From: Paralichthys olivaceus
Lineage: Eukaryota; Chordata; Actinopteri; Pleuronectiformes; Paralichthyidae
DNA: 64,000 nucleotides
Direction: 5' to 3'
Assembly: GCF_024713975.1 (NCBI RefSeq)
Contig: NC_091110.1
Coordinates: 1,488,001 to 1,552,000, forward strand
Shown here one piece after another: positions 1 through 11,612 of the stretch (positions within the stretch are counted from its first letter, which is position 1; each line of letters opens with the position of its first letter). The notes under the pieces were generated by a model that saw only the letters and a program-made list of their open reading frames with translations, made no database searches and was not told the DNA's origin. Made by a program: the position numbers and the translations under genes.

Positions 1-319
1 TTCCTGTCACCATAAGCAGTGTATCTGTATGGGACTTTTATTGTGAATGGTCACCAACGGAAGTTGTTTTTGGGAGAGAGGTATTAACTAGTTGTGAAAA
101 GGTAAACAGGTAAACTATCCTGGTTCAAGCCACATTCTTCATGACCTTATTATACTATTGCCTCTCAGTATAGGTGAATTTAACTCCTGGCTACATTTAA
201 AAAGGTTAATAGGTAAAGAAAGAGAGGTGTGGGTGTATCAGCCGCTCCTGTGGAGCTGGTTAGAAACCGAAAGTAAACAAGGATTAACTTTTTGATTTCT
301 TTTATTCAACCCTGGTTAA
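1..319. other. No gene recognised
   Basis: I see AT-rich sequence with no coding exon and no family I can name. A TTAA target site for the MITE copy begins at 316. Confidence 0.4.
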
Positions 320-541
320 AGGTACCGTGTGTAGAATTTTCTGATATCTAGTGTTGAAATTGCATGTTGCAGCTGAATACCCCTCACTTCACCCTCCCCT
401 TCCAAACATGAAAAATAATTGGTGGTAGCCTTAAGTTGTCATGAAAACTCAAAAGGTGTTTAGTTTGTCCAGTCTGGACTAATGTAAAAAACATGGAGGC
501 CTCTGTAGAGAGGGTCCCCTCAAAAATAATTGAGGGGACCC
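320..541 (+). mobile_element. piggyBac-type MITE copy 1, truncated, ending in a perfect hairpin
   Basis: The left end (TTAA then AGGTACCGTGTGTAGAATTT) matches five other copies. The match stops at about 523, where a 12-bp arm (512-523) is followed by its exact reverse complement (530-541) across a 6-base loop. Confidence 0.75.
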
Positions 542-1292
542 GCCTGCAAAAAATTCAGACCAAGACAAAGCAATAACAAGTCACTTAGGTGTTTTTAGCA
601 GCGGACATGCATCTCTGTTTTAATGCATGGTTCCTACACACTGAAAGTAACCATGCCCCATTACAAAGTTCCCTCTCGTCTGCATTTCTGCCAGTCACTC
701 CAGCCCTTTATAAACCTCTGTCCCTAGAGTGAGTGTTTTCCACAGCGGAGACATTGTTAGTAACAGCAGGGCATCAAACCTTCTCTGTACATTTTTTTTG
801 AATAAATGTTTTTAATGAAAATGTATATATTTAATAATAATAATCATACAATAAAGATGCAGTTCAAGTACAGTTCATTTTCTAAATGTTGCATGCTAAG
901 GGATTATTAAATAAAGGATATTTATCAGAATCAGAATCCTTTATTGTCAGTGTTCAACATTGTCAAGATTCAACAGTGAAAATTATTTTAGCAGCTCTTC
1001 TTGTTACAGCAGCGTTTAACCGATTTTAGAAATCAGAACAGAATCAAGAAGTAAAAATCTAAATGTACAGTTTTTTTATTTTTTTATGTTTTCCTTTATA
1101 AAAACACAGCTAAGAGATAAACATAGTAAAGTGTTATGACAGTGCAGTAACAGTGTAATAATGACAAATTGTACAGTAGGACAGTCAATCTGACAGTCCA
1201 CCTGAATAGTCATAATAAATCATAATAAATAAAAAAAAACTTTACTTATTTATTTACCTATTGTTATTTTGTAATTATGAGAGTGTTTATTT
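542..1292. repeat. Repeat-derived AT-rich sequence, no gene recognised
   Basis: Positions 930-1000 contain an AGAATCAGAATCCTTTATTG-type motif common in fish LINE/SINE tails. The rest is unassigned. An AATAAA at about 800 is not attached to any coding exon. Confidence 0.35.
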
Positions 1293-2175
1293 TAGGGCTG
1301 GACGATATTAGGAAAACATGCAATATGCTTGTTGAATATTGCAATGTTAATATGACTTGCGATAAACAAAAACAGTCCCTGGCTACAGAGGCTTCACAGC
1401 TGGGAGAAGGCGCACAGCCTGGCCACAGTGTCACCAAGTCAGGGGCAGACACCAGGGAGTCTTGCACAGTTCAAATAAGTCCACTGACAGTGTTAATTTG
1501 GGGTCTTTTCATACATATTTTGGTAATTTTTTTTACAATATTTAGCAGCTCTGTCAATTATTTACATCCTCTCTTGTGTCTCAGTCATTGGCGCTGTGCG
1601 CTACACCAACTGCATCAAACCAAATGGACCACGTCACCATCTCCTTCAGCTCCATACATTTACTAAGTTTATGAAGTCTGAGTTTACCTGTGTCTGTGTG
1701 TCTGATCACAGGTGTAAACTGTGTGTGTGTGTGTGTCTGAGAGAGAGAGACAGAGAGAGGGAGGGAGGATGGAAAAGAGTGAGCGGCTGATGAATGTGCT
1801 GCTCTGAAGAAAGATTTAACTCATTAATAAAAGTATGGATCATAATGATCAATCTGATTTGGAACAAACGTGATCACTAGCAGTTTCCACAGCAGAATTT
1901 AGGAGGAGGAGGCAGAGCAAGATTTGACGGAGCTGCCTTGCTCTGTCAAATCTCTGTTTTCAAATTATGTTTTCTCTCTATTCTCTTCTGACAATGATTC
2001 ATTGACCCATCAATGATCTGACTGTCTTTGATTTATTATCTAGGGCAGCAGGGCTCCATCTGATTGGCAAAATATATTGACTTGCAGAGGGCGAATGCGT
2101 GGCGCATGGAACACCATTATCGCAGTTTTGCTGTCTATTGCACAAGTTGATATCACAATGACGATAGATTTTACT
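1293..2175 (+). mobile_element. hAT-like nonautonomous element, 3' end degraded
   Basis: It starts TAGGGCTGGACGATATTAGG, the same terminus as the better preserved element at 19082. The matching right inverted repeat is not recognisable; similarity fades near ACGATAGATTTT. A (TG)n(GA)n microsatellite lies at 1717-1760. Confidence 0.5.
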
Positions 2176-2384
2176 TACTTAACATACTTGGGTAAAAAAG
2201 ACAGCCATGGTTAACCAGGGTTAAATAAAAATAAATCAAAAAATCAAAAATAGGTCATGTCAATGTTATAAAATAGTAGTTCACACAAAATAATGTGCAT
2301 TGAAAAATAAAGGATATTATGGAACTGAAAGCCTGATAAAAACTGACAAAAGCGCATGGAATATTATGCTCAAAAAAGAAAAGG

Positions 2385-2475
2385 CCATTCGGGGTTCAGC
2401 ATCTTGCCCAAGGACACTTTGGCATGCAGATGGGGAAGACTGGGAACGTTTTGTTTACGCGAGCCACTGAACATT
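2385..2475 (-). repeat. Fragment of the tRNA-headed SINE family
   Basis: It shares GGGGTTCAGCATC and ACTTTGGCATGCAGATGGG with the copy at 8965-9236. Only the middle part is present. Confidence 0.5.
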
Positions 2476-2837
2476 AGTTGAGAAGAGGGAACTGACTTAA
2501 CAGCCTTATTTCCACCAATGCTGGTCGAAAAACTCTATCGGAGGCGTTCACAGGGACAGGTGAAATCCTTGTTTACTACGCACGCACGCATGCGTTACTT
2601 TTACAATTACTTTTAAATAGCCAAACGTTAAACTATATGCATATTGTTGATGTTAATAATACATATTTTAGTTCATTAGCTATATCATTAGCTATATATT
2701 ACCTATATATTGTGTGCGTCTGTCCTTCTATAGTATCAATAATCATGAAAATCATGAAACTGTGATATATCCTCTGACAATAATCGTGGGACCAAAATGT
2801 CATATCATGACATCCTTAAGGGACACATCTGTCAAGT

Positions 2838-3316
2838 AGCGGCAACTTGGCAGAGTGTAGTGCGGCTCGAAATGTGCCATTAGCCGGTGAAATCCTTGTC
2901 TTTTACCACAGAAAACGGCTGGTCATCAAGAGCAATAAATTCCGTGATTTTATCATGAATGGCTTTAGTCTGTGGAGTGTATCTAGCAAACTTCCTGCAG
3001 TTCTCAAATGCCTGCTGGATAGGCACTGCTGCACTCACACTCACTTTTTTCCCCCTAACTAACGCTGGCTGCAAGCGCCTCGTATTCTCGACATACTGTA
3101 CATCATCGTCGCAATGACGGACTCTAGGTGACTTATAAGATCTGTAGTGTTCAAAATGTTCCCCTCTCATAACTGTTGCACATTTTTTGCAAATTACAAT
3201 CCTACAGCTCTCAGAAAGTGTGAAAAACTTCCAATTCAGATAAATAAATAATTATATTTAATTCCCATTATCCAGTCAATAATATATTGGACCGATATAT
3301 ATCGTGCATCCCTAGC
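2838..3316 (-). pseudogene. hAT transposase 5' fragment with BED-type finger
   Basis: The minus strand begins at a TAGGGATGCACGATATATAT terminus (3316) and reads through a CKKC finger half, then KITEFIALDDQPFSVV, a block typical of ZBED/hAT transposases. The frame stops at 2880-2882. The rest of the transposase is missing, so it is a dead fragment. Confidence 0.7.
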
Positions 3317-3869
3317 TGCTACTATGGCAAACACTGCTTGCAATGGTTATGGTTTAGACTTGACATGATATCACTTTGTCTGAATCCAAATAACATCCAT
3401 TAATAGTTCATAGTTGCTGACGTGTTACTGTGAGCATGTTCCATCATATCCTGTTTTCCTGACACTTGTGGTGGTTATTCTCTCTGTACTAGCTTTTTTA
3501 GCATTATCTGCTCATTCTGATAATCAGGGGTTTACTCTCAATTTTTTACCAAATTCTCTTAATCAATCCTAGTCCTTAAAACAGATAAAGTAACTATTGG
3601 AGGTATTTTTTGTGTGGACATTGATAATGATAGCCTGTGTTGCATGCATTTCAATATTAGACTCAATTGGTTTCAGTCAGTATTTATCAAACCACTCATT
3701 ATGTTAATCACCCCCTTGACCTTGACCTAACATATGGTGTCAAAATGTAACATTTAATCGTGCTTCCACATAATCCTCTCCTTTCAGAACATAATTTAAC
3801 AACATCTAATGTCGTACTTTCAGACTACACGCTGACCTGCGTTTAGTTTTAACACCATCACTGATCAGA

Positions 3870-4140
3870 AGTTACCAGGACACGTACAGTACTGATGCTA
3901 ACTTTGTGTTTGTTTGATTCGTTCTCAAGAGTTTATGAGACACATGTTTAAACCTGCGAAGACACGCACACAAAGAAGTTCTTCCTGCAGATTTCAACTT
4001 CACGCTGTGTTTTAACTTCATTGTTGCAGAAGAAGCGACACCCCATTTATCCAGAAACATAAATATGAATTCAGCAGGTTTTTATAAAGATCAGTTCTAC
4101 AAGTGAGTGATTAGAAAATGTCAGAGAAGCAGAGTCACTT
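3870..4140 (-). repeat. hAT-associated repeat, inverted relative to 19640-20000
   Basis: CATGTTTAAACCTGCGAAG and flanking sequence match the reverse complement of the interior of the 19082-20614 element (GCAGGTTTAAACATGTGTCT). This identifies the stretch as internal sequence of the same nonautonomous family. Confidence 0.6.
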
Positions 4141-4198
4141 GTCAACCTGACCAGAGTAATGCGCCTTAGTGCAGTGGTGCTGATTTGATCCATCACGA

Positions 4199-4706
4199 TT
4201 AGGGGTGTGTGACATTTATCATCGATACGATAATATTTTAATTGTTGTTTTAAGGATGTGCAACCTCATGTTATCGAGTATTGGGTAGAGCCACACGGAG
4301 GGTGCGCCTCTCTCCACCAGCCCTTGAGTGAGTGAGGGAGAGCCAGGCACCTCGCACAAGCTTGGCCAAGCTGTGGTGCGCTAAGCCAGGATACACAGGC
4401 ATACGGAGTGAGCGCTTCTCTCCACCAGCCCAGTATTTGATGACAATAAATAATTTTCCCGCATTCTAGAGATCACAGCCTTCCTTCTAATTTACGGTGT
4501 GTGTGTGTGTGGGTCTCTCAGCCTTATCCCTCTCTCTTTTTCCTTCCCTCCTTCCTTCCCTCCCTCCCTCACTCTAACTCTCATTCACCCACACATTTCG
4601 GACAGAGAGCCTGGCCCAGACAGCCTCTACCAGTGGTCTAATTATTATTATAGGCAAAATCCCAGAAGATATCAAGATATTAATTTTTAATAGCGCACAT
4701 CCCTAA
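4199..4706 (+). mobile_element. Short hAT-like MITE with imperfect terminal repeats
   Basis: The left end is TAGGGGTGTGTGACATTTAT and the right end is AGCGCACATCCCTA. Its interior shares GTAGAGCCACACGGAG with the inverted fragment at 45385-45478. The target duplication is not clear (about 4 of 8 positions). Confidence 0.5.
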
Positions 4707-5214
4707 CTGTGATATATATCGACTGATATTAAATAATTCTCTCAATAAGGTTTTTACCAGATTGCCCACCCTACTTTGTAGGGTAAATGTATAACTCAAA
4801 GAACTTGGTTTTTACATAACTTCTTCCTTTCACTGATCTTGGCAGCAGTCATAGGTCTCATCTGTGGATACAAATGGTTTCTAACTGAAAAAGATCTCTG
4901 TATTTCATAAACTGTTAACAATTAACCTACTATTGATTGTGAACATGGAAATTACTTTTTTGGCCATCAACAAAAGTGGTTTTCTGAAACACATTTTTAA
5001 TGATCAAAATGTCCCACACAAATTTGGGACTTTTACAGCAGGCATTCCAATCATGTTGACTCAAGCATGTCATTGTCTCAAGTGTGTGTACATTCTTTAA
5101 CTCAGTTTAGTCAGAACTTCTGCAGTGCTTTATCCCTCTACAGTGAAATGAAGGATCCAAATTCACTGCCTCATAAAGACCAAATAATCTTTTCTGTATT
5201 ATATTGCTGTGGCG

Positions 5215-5460
5215 GTATACAGGTGACATTGAAGGGGTGTAGGGGTGGCTGTGGCAAAAAGGTTAGCAGTAGTTCACTCTTCCAATGTGTCCTTCTGCAA
5301 GATATTGAACCCCAAATTGTCCCTCAGAAAAAAAAGTGCTTCCCATATATGTATGAATGTTTGGGAATGGATGAATGGCAAAAAACTGCTGTAAAGCGCT
5401 TTGAATGGTCATCAAGTCTAGAAAAGCAATACAGAAATATAGACAATTACCATTTAATAT
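5215..5460 (+). repeat. tRNA-headed SINE copy, plus orientation
   Basis: The 3' half ends in GTAAAGCGCTTTGAATGGTC, then ATCAAGTCTAGAAAAGC, the consensus tail of this family. The 5' tRNA-like part is degraded. Confidence 0.6.
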
Positions 5461-5689
5461 GAAATCATTTAATTTTAATAACTCATAACGTATCTCCAAT
5501 GAACAGGTAGTGACAGTTAAGCCGGGGCCCTGTAATGTCAACAGTCAATCAGTGGACTGACATTCGGCTACAGGCTAGCACAGATACGTGTAGATCCTTC
5601 TGTCAAACCACAGCAGCTCTGTTCTGCACTTCAGTCCTGAGAACTATCAGGAGGTTCAGCATTCAAACGTGACCGTGTCCATGTTTACC

Positions 5690-6370
5690 TGAGCTGAATG
5701 GTCCCAACTCACTCCCACTATCTTAACCCGTACCCCTCTGACACGTTTCCGCTGTAAACGACTGGCGGAGCTCAAACCAACGGGGACATTTCACATGCAT
5801 TGTCGTTCTGATCGAGACAGGATATGATAGTGCCATCAGTGTTTTTAGCGGGTGTCGCAACAAGTCAAGGCCTTGCATCGGACTGCATCTTCCCCAATAA
5901 CGTATGACAACAAAGCTAACATAGCAGCAGGATGCTGACAACCTGATGTAGAGTAACGGATGAACGTTCTTACTTTATTCGGGACCCCATCCTTCTGTGT
6001 CGCCCTGCCGTCGCTGGCAGCAGATATCAGTGCGCAGACGCGTCTGTCCGGAGATATTTTCCGATGCTAACCTGTCACGGAACTGTACTACACTGTGGTT
6101 TGCCTACAGGCGTAGATCACGCTCTGCGTCGCGCTGAACTCTGGGATTTGTAGTTCTATTGCAAAGTGCATATGTATTGGCGATACGGAGTAAAGCAGTG
6201 CGAGAAACTACAGCTTCCACAATACATGTGGCAGATGAAGATCGAGTCACTTGAGGGTGCGTTCGACTTGGTCTGTGTCTGATTTTATCCGCCGACGTGA
6301 TCTGCCGGCGGCTGCAGGGGTGGAGTTAAAAAAACAGACATATCGGACAGTTTTTACTTCTCGTTGCGTC
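5690..6370. promoter_or_regulatory. CpG-rich promoter-like segment with ZNF143-type sites, no gene assigned
   Basis: CpG density is well above the surroundings. AACTCTGGGATTTGTAGTTC at 6137-6156 is the reverse complement of the ACTACAAtTCCCAG promoter motif bound by ZNF143/THAP11, and a looser match (GAAACTACAGCTTCCACAAT) occurs near 6203. No coding exon was recognised on either side, so this could be the promoter of a gene lying to the left of the window, or a chance CpG patch. Confidence 0.35.
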
Positions 6371-7029
6371 AGTGAGACCAGTTACGGAAAGCCTCGTGTT
6401 TTTGAACAAAGGATATTATGAAGAAGGAAGTTGACTGAAAACTTCCTTTCAGCTGAAAGTTTAAACTGTTGTGTATAGTGACCATGTATAGTGAGATCAA
6501 TAGTGAGAACCTTTTTTCTTTAGTCACACATGAAATACATAACAGAATCAAAGAGAAACCAACAGTTATGTACTGCAGTGGTTATATGTTAAGTGACTAT
6601 TATATGTTCAAAATCATATATGTATATATAATTACATATAAAATATAAAGTTTTAATTCTGAGGTAAGACGTGGATATTGTTCCTTTGCTGGACATTTTT
6701 CTTGTACAAAAAGAGGCTTTGGCTTTTGACACCTTATATTTATGGATAAAAATCCATCTGACCAGGTCACATGACCATAAACCATTGCAAAATCATATAT
6801 AATATTCAACCACTGGCAGTGTATCTGTTGGTTTTTGTTTTGTTATTTCATATGTGCCTTATTTTTTTATTCTAATGTGATCACAGTTTTTACCCATTGC
6901 TTACACACATGGTGTGGAATTTGTCTAATTTTTTGTCGTAACTCGAAACACATGCCAAATATTAATTAATATTAATAATTCGTCGAACGGCATGATAGAG
7001 GCTTAGCGTAAAACTTCAACAAGTCACCA

Positions 7030-8110
7030 TGACACACGAAAATGCTGTAACTTCCGTGTACATTGTTCAATCTCACTCAAATTACATTTGTGTAACAACA
7101 GCACCCCCCCTTGAAAACATTCATATGGATTTAAGAAATGGGCGTGGCAAAATAGTTGAATAGTGCCCCCCTAAAATACAGCCCCAGCACCACAATTGAC
7201 CCATATGTACATAAATAGGGAGGGAAATGTGTTCAAACAAAAAAATACCTTGCATCAATATGCTAGACCAAACAGGAGGTCGGCCATTTTGAATTAAGTG
7301 GCCATTTTTTACCATTTACATGTGGTGTATTAGAACAAACTCCTCTTAGAGCTGTCATCAGACCAACATTAAACTTGATGAGTGTCATCTCAACAACATG
7401 GAAACTACCTCAATTTTTTGGTATGCCTCACACGGTCTGACCGTGGCATGGCGTCAAATTTTGATGATTCGCCAAAAAAGAGGGATTTATTATAACTCCT
7501 CTTTGCATTGTCTAATCAGCCTTAAAGCCCATCCACACAATCACACTCCTGCCCTATACAGATCCATATGTCAATATCGACTCAGCGTCAGAGCGTCACC
7601 CGTTGGTGACAGGAAGTGACATGTTTTATACTTTGATGCACTGCTGCTCGCTGCTTTACAATATACAGCTCAATTGAGTTCAGAAAAGCTTTAAGAACAT
7701 GGTCAGAATTGGGACATTTCCTCAAACCATGTAAACATTGAAGCGCGGTGAAGGTTAATACTTTGCCAAAGGGGCCAAAGTTGTCATAACTCCACTGCAC
7801 ATTGTTCAATCTGCACCAAAATTTAAACCAATGAGCACAGTCTTGGCCTGAACAGCTGCATATGTGTCAAAACTATGACAGGGTCATAGTACCACCTACT
7901 GAACAGTGTGAAAATTACGTTGTTTTTGACTCCATTGTACATTGTCTAATCAGCACCAAAATTTTAACCAATGTTCACAGTCCCACCTTCTGATCAGTGG
8001 GAAAATGTACTTGTTTTAAACTCCACTGTTGAATGTCCAATTGGCACCAAAATTAAAACCTAAGGTAACATTCCCCGGCCTGAACAACTCCTTATGTCAA
8101 TATTAATTCT
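7030..8110. repeat. Degenerate tandem-like repeat array
   Basis: Units beginning CATTGTTCAATCTGCACCAA, with variants, recur near 7800, 7928 and 8030 (spacing roughly 100-130 bp). A related start lies near 7060. Each unit has ACCAAAATTTAAACCAATG-like sequence. There is no coding capacity. Confidence 0.55.
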
Positions 8111-8773
8111 GAGTTTGCATATGATCGCTGCCTGCGGGTGCATTTGCTTTACTTCAGAGCAACCCGTGTGAGCGGTTACTCTTTAACCTGGTTTCATCCA
8201 CTCCCGCCCTCCACAGCTTTATTATATGGACTTCCACTTGCTTTCTATGACTTTTTGGAATAAAAGGACAGGAGAAGTCCATATAGTAAAGGTGCTTTAC
8301 AAACCCCAACAACATCACAAAAGTGGTGGTTTCTGGCCAACTTAGGGTTGAGTCTGAGTAAGATAATCAGCTCCCTTACACACATGCTGGGGTCCTTCAT
8401 TTAAGGAGCCTGGTTGAGCTGTGCCCTTTGGAAACATCGTTTCTGTTTTGTGAATGAACCTGTGCAACAAATAGTGATATTGTGAATTGACTGAAACTGT
8501 TGTGAATTGCTTAGACACTGATTTACAGAGCTCTGATGACAAAAATGAAAAGGAAGAAAAAATGTATGGCAGTTCTATCTGACTCCATTTGCTGTGTTCC
8601 AACACCTGCACAAGGCTGATACAGAGACAGTAGCAGAGAAGGAGGGATAAGAAAGTGCAGGAATTAAATAGTTTGGTCTGCGTCTTTTCGCTGTGTATAT
8701 CACCTGCTAAAGTCTTATGCAGAGACAATGGCAGAGAAAAGAGTGATAGGCGTTTTTCTTCTATATCATTGCA

Positions 8774-10010
8774 ATGGGATCCAAAAGCTCAAAATCAGCA
8801 AAGCAACAGGAATTTGACAGACCTAAAACTACAAAACATCTGAAAAAGAAAGGCTTGTGACTAAGAAAAAGGATCTTCTAATTCAAACTGGCACTCCTAC
8901 TGTTACTGTTGTTAAACAAGCAGGTGAATACTTGATACCTTTAACCTATGAGTGAAATTAGTGGACTGATAAATGGTTGTATTTATATAGCGCTTTTCTA
9001 GTCTTGAAGACCACTCAAAGCGCTTTACACTACAGTTTGCCATTCACCCATTCACACACACATTCATACAGTGCATCTAGAGTAGCACTTTTTTATTGTT
9101 GTTCTATGGGGCAATTTGGGGTTCAGCATCCAAGGGCACTTTGGCATTCAGATGGGAAGACTGGGAATCAAACTTCCGACCTTCTGGGACCTTCTGGTTG
9201 GACGACCGCTCTACCCCTCAGCCACAGCTACCCACAATGATGGTGAATGGCCAGTTAGTGGGTCATTTGCCCCTATGCAGTTTAAAAGTATGGCTGATAT
9301 AGTTAAGTAAGGCAAGGAAATTCAAATTGGGATAATCAATTTTTGTGTGCATGTCTCTCAAAATGAGAAGAAATTGGATCGCAGATGTGTACTTCAAAAT
9401 CTTCCAAACAACTGGACTCCTCTAAGCCAGGGGAGGAAGCATAAGAGATTAAAGGCGCAAGGTCACAAAAGCGGGACAAAGCCTTATGCTCTCAAATTAG
9501 CTCCAAACATTAATGCAAACCCATTCCCATTATTTGCACATGCACGGACACTGAAAAGCTCCAAAATGGCAGCGTTAAAAGCCTAATATCCAGCACCAAA
9601 AAAAAAGACTGTGCCGTGTGCCATACATCGGCAGATAAACACTCTCATTCCAATGTGGACAAATTACTCACTCAGCTACCTTGATTGGCATTCTACTATG
9701 CTACTTTGCAGATGCACACAGGCCAGTACACTAAAGACCTGTAAAACGTAATGATAGTAAAAGGTCTCTTATGGAGTATGCTGCTGTGCTGGACAATGAT
9801 CCAAATGCAGGCAGAGGAGAAGCAGGGGGACTACTGCTTGAGCACACACGCTCCATGACAGCTGCAGAGAGAAAAAGAATAAAAGGAGGTAAAGTAAAAG
9901 AGGAACCAGATGATAAAGATGAAGAAAAAACAGAGGCTAAAATAGTAAGACCTAAACAGAGAAAACTAAATGGAGCAACAGCTAGAGCACCTATTGATCA
10001 ATCTCATAAA
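8774..10010 (+). pseudogene. Retroviral Gag-like remnant, frameshifted and interrupted by a SINE
   Basis: An ATG at 8774 opens a 28-codon segment starting MGSKSSKS, a myristoylation-type matrix start, which ends at a TGA (8858-8860). Lysine-rich reading continues in another frame up to about 8955. A SINE occupies 8965-9236. Gag-like reading resumes (GEWPVSGSFAPMQFKSMADI), again frameshifted, and ends in a Lys/Glu-rich stretch (KVKEEPDDKDEEKTEAKI) at about 9890-9950. No protease or polymerase was seen nearby. The assignment to an endogenous retrovirus or gypsy-like Gag rests on composition and order, not on a recognised family match. Confidence 0.4.
8965..9236 (-). repeat. tRNA-derived SINE, best copy
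   Basis: The minus strand begins with a tRNA-like head. An A-box-like TGGCTGAGGGG within GCTGTGGCTGAGGGGTAGAG (9210-9229) is followed by a B-box-like AGTTTGATTCC (about 9163-9175). The tail runs through CACTCAAAGCGCTTTACAC (reverse sense) to ATTTATATAGCGC at about 8985. It interrupts the Gag-like remnant. Other copies are at 2385, 5215, 21690, 33790 and 41395. Confidence 0.7.
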
Positions 10011-10083
10011 ATAATGGAAGTGTTGCCATTCTGTCAGTGTATGGTGATGGGATGCATCAAATTAGGGCAGCAGACATGTTATA

Positions 10084-10463
10084 TGCAGTTATCGCAATGT
10101 TTTAATAAGTATGTCCACTCTGCTTTTATACAACCCTCTCTTGATGCTCTTGTTCTGAGAGTAAACATATCTTCTCAATAAACAATGCCACTGAAATAAC
10201 ATGCTTGTAAATATAACATTACTGTAAGTTAACAGGTTATGTTCACCCTGAACAGTTACAAACGCTAACAACACAACATTCAAGTTATCTTGAAGCCTAA
10301 ACAAACGACTGAAACATATATATCCTGCCTTTGCAACAACAGCAAAAATATATTTTTTACAATGTTTTTATAAATATCATTCGCACCTTTAATGCAGTTA
10401 AAAAAGTGTTTTAATAGATACGTCTGCTCAGCTTTCTACAACCTCTTGTTGAGAGAGTCAACA
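10084..10463. repeat. Pair of about 80-bp direct repeats
   Basis: ATGCAGTTATCGCAATGTTT and downstream sequence at 10084-10166 recur in diverged form at about 10391-10463 (TTTTAATAGATACGTCTGCT). The spacing is about 310 bp. The origin is unknown. Confidence 0.5.
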
Positions 10464-10827
10464 AGTCGGCACCAAGACTGGACATACAATCCCACTAGTG
10501 AGGTTTTTGGTATTAAATACATTAAAATCAACAGTTGATTGGTGGGCGTTTTACCAGTGATCTACTAAAAATAATTGCGTGTGCTAAATTAAAGCATTTG
10601 CATCAACTCCTCCAAATATTTTGGGCACTCGGGTAGAAACACAGGAAATTGCATTTTCATTAAGGCAAACGTACTAAATGAACATTGCACAGTATTTTGC
10701 ACGCAATCCTTAGTGCACACCATTAGTAGATCTTGCATGTTTTTGCAGGTGAAATCAATTTAGCACACTTTTTTACACGTGCAAAGCTTGAGTAGAGGTT
10801 GAGAGTGTGAGTGAGAGTGTTTGCAGT

Positions 10828-11187
10828 CTATAATTTTAACAGTCCATGAGCTTTATCACAGCTATATTCTCTAGTGGACACCATTCTCTGTGTGAAACTG
10901 GGCTGACCAGATTTATCATATTTTAGGGTCTGGGTTTTTTTCTTCTCCCATTTGGGATTTCCTGCTCTGTGTCCAGGATCCTCCATCATTTCATTGTCAG
11001 AGTCCACACCTTCTTCTTGATATCCAATGTCATACTTGTCCTCTGTATCATCCAGCTCTCCCACACCAGCTATTAGGTCCTCATCCCGTTCCTCAGCAGC
11101 CCCATGGAGCAAGTGGAGTCCATCTGAAACATAATCTTTCTGTGCTGTCAGACTCAATGCTGATCCTGCCGTTCTGTCAGTAACCAA
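10828..11187 (-). CDS. Unrecognised acidic 119-aa open frame
   Basis: The frame is open from ATG at 11187. It has an acidic middle (DDTEDKYDIGYQEEGVDSDN) and a basic stretch (PKWEKKKTQTLKYDKSGQ). I do not recognise a family. The flanking sequence at 10560-10770 resembles a dispersed repeat, so a fragment of a DNA-transposon accessory protein is the most likely source. It has no splice context. Confidence 0.2.
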   Translation of the reverse strand: MVTDRTAGSALSLTAQKDYVSDGLHLLHGAAEERDEDLIAGVGELDDTEDKYDIGYQEEGVDSDNEMMEDPGHRAGNPKWEKKKTQTLKYDKSGQPSFTQRMVSTREYSCDKAHGLLKL

Positions 11188-11394
11188 CAGAGTACTCCTG
11201 TTGGAAAACCCTCATCTGATTCCTCATTAGTGTCTGTCTCTATTTGATTTTATTACTCTACTCCATACTCCCCTGACTGACAGTTTCAAACCAAAGGACA
11301 AAAGAAAAACCTGTCTGGCTAAACTAAACTAAACTTTCAATTCAATTAAATTTTATTTGCATAGCACCGCATCATAATATAATATACATTATTT

Positions 11395-11612
11395 CTGTCC
11401 GCAAGTCCTGACATTCATATTCGACTCGAAACAAGGTAATTAACATCGTGTTTTAAGTCTAAATGTCCGCTAATAACTTCAGACAAAGTGCAATAAGGGA
11501 CCACTGGACATGCTAACGTCTGCTACCTCAGCCACTTCTGGTGGACTTTTAGGCTGAAAACCTAAATGACACCGTTTCGAATCAATTTATGGGCGAACTA
11601 TTCCTTTAATTC
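11395..11612 (+). repeat. Dispersed repeat family B, copy 1
   Basis: It shares GACATTCATATTCGACTCG, GTTTTAAGTCTAAATGTCC and CACTTCTGGTGGACTTTTAG with copies at 17900, 24595 and 30165. It ends CGAACTATTCCTTTAA, the fish GGTGAACTATCCCTTTAA terminus. Confidence 0.65.

Noticed and set aside
1277..1790. Overlapping open frames at 1277-1666 and 1596-1790
   Set aside because: They lie inside a hAT-like element and a (TG)n(GA)n microsatellite, with no protein-family resemblance.
4499..4690. 63-codon open frame rich in Ser/Pro/Leu
   Set aside because: It arises from a CT-rich low-complexity run inside a MITE.
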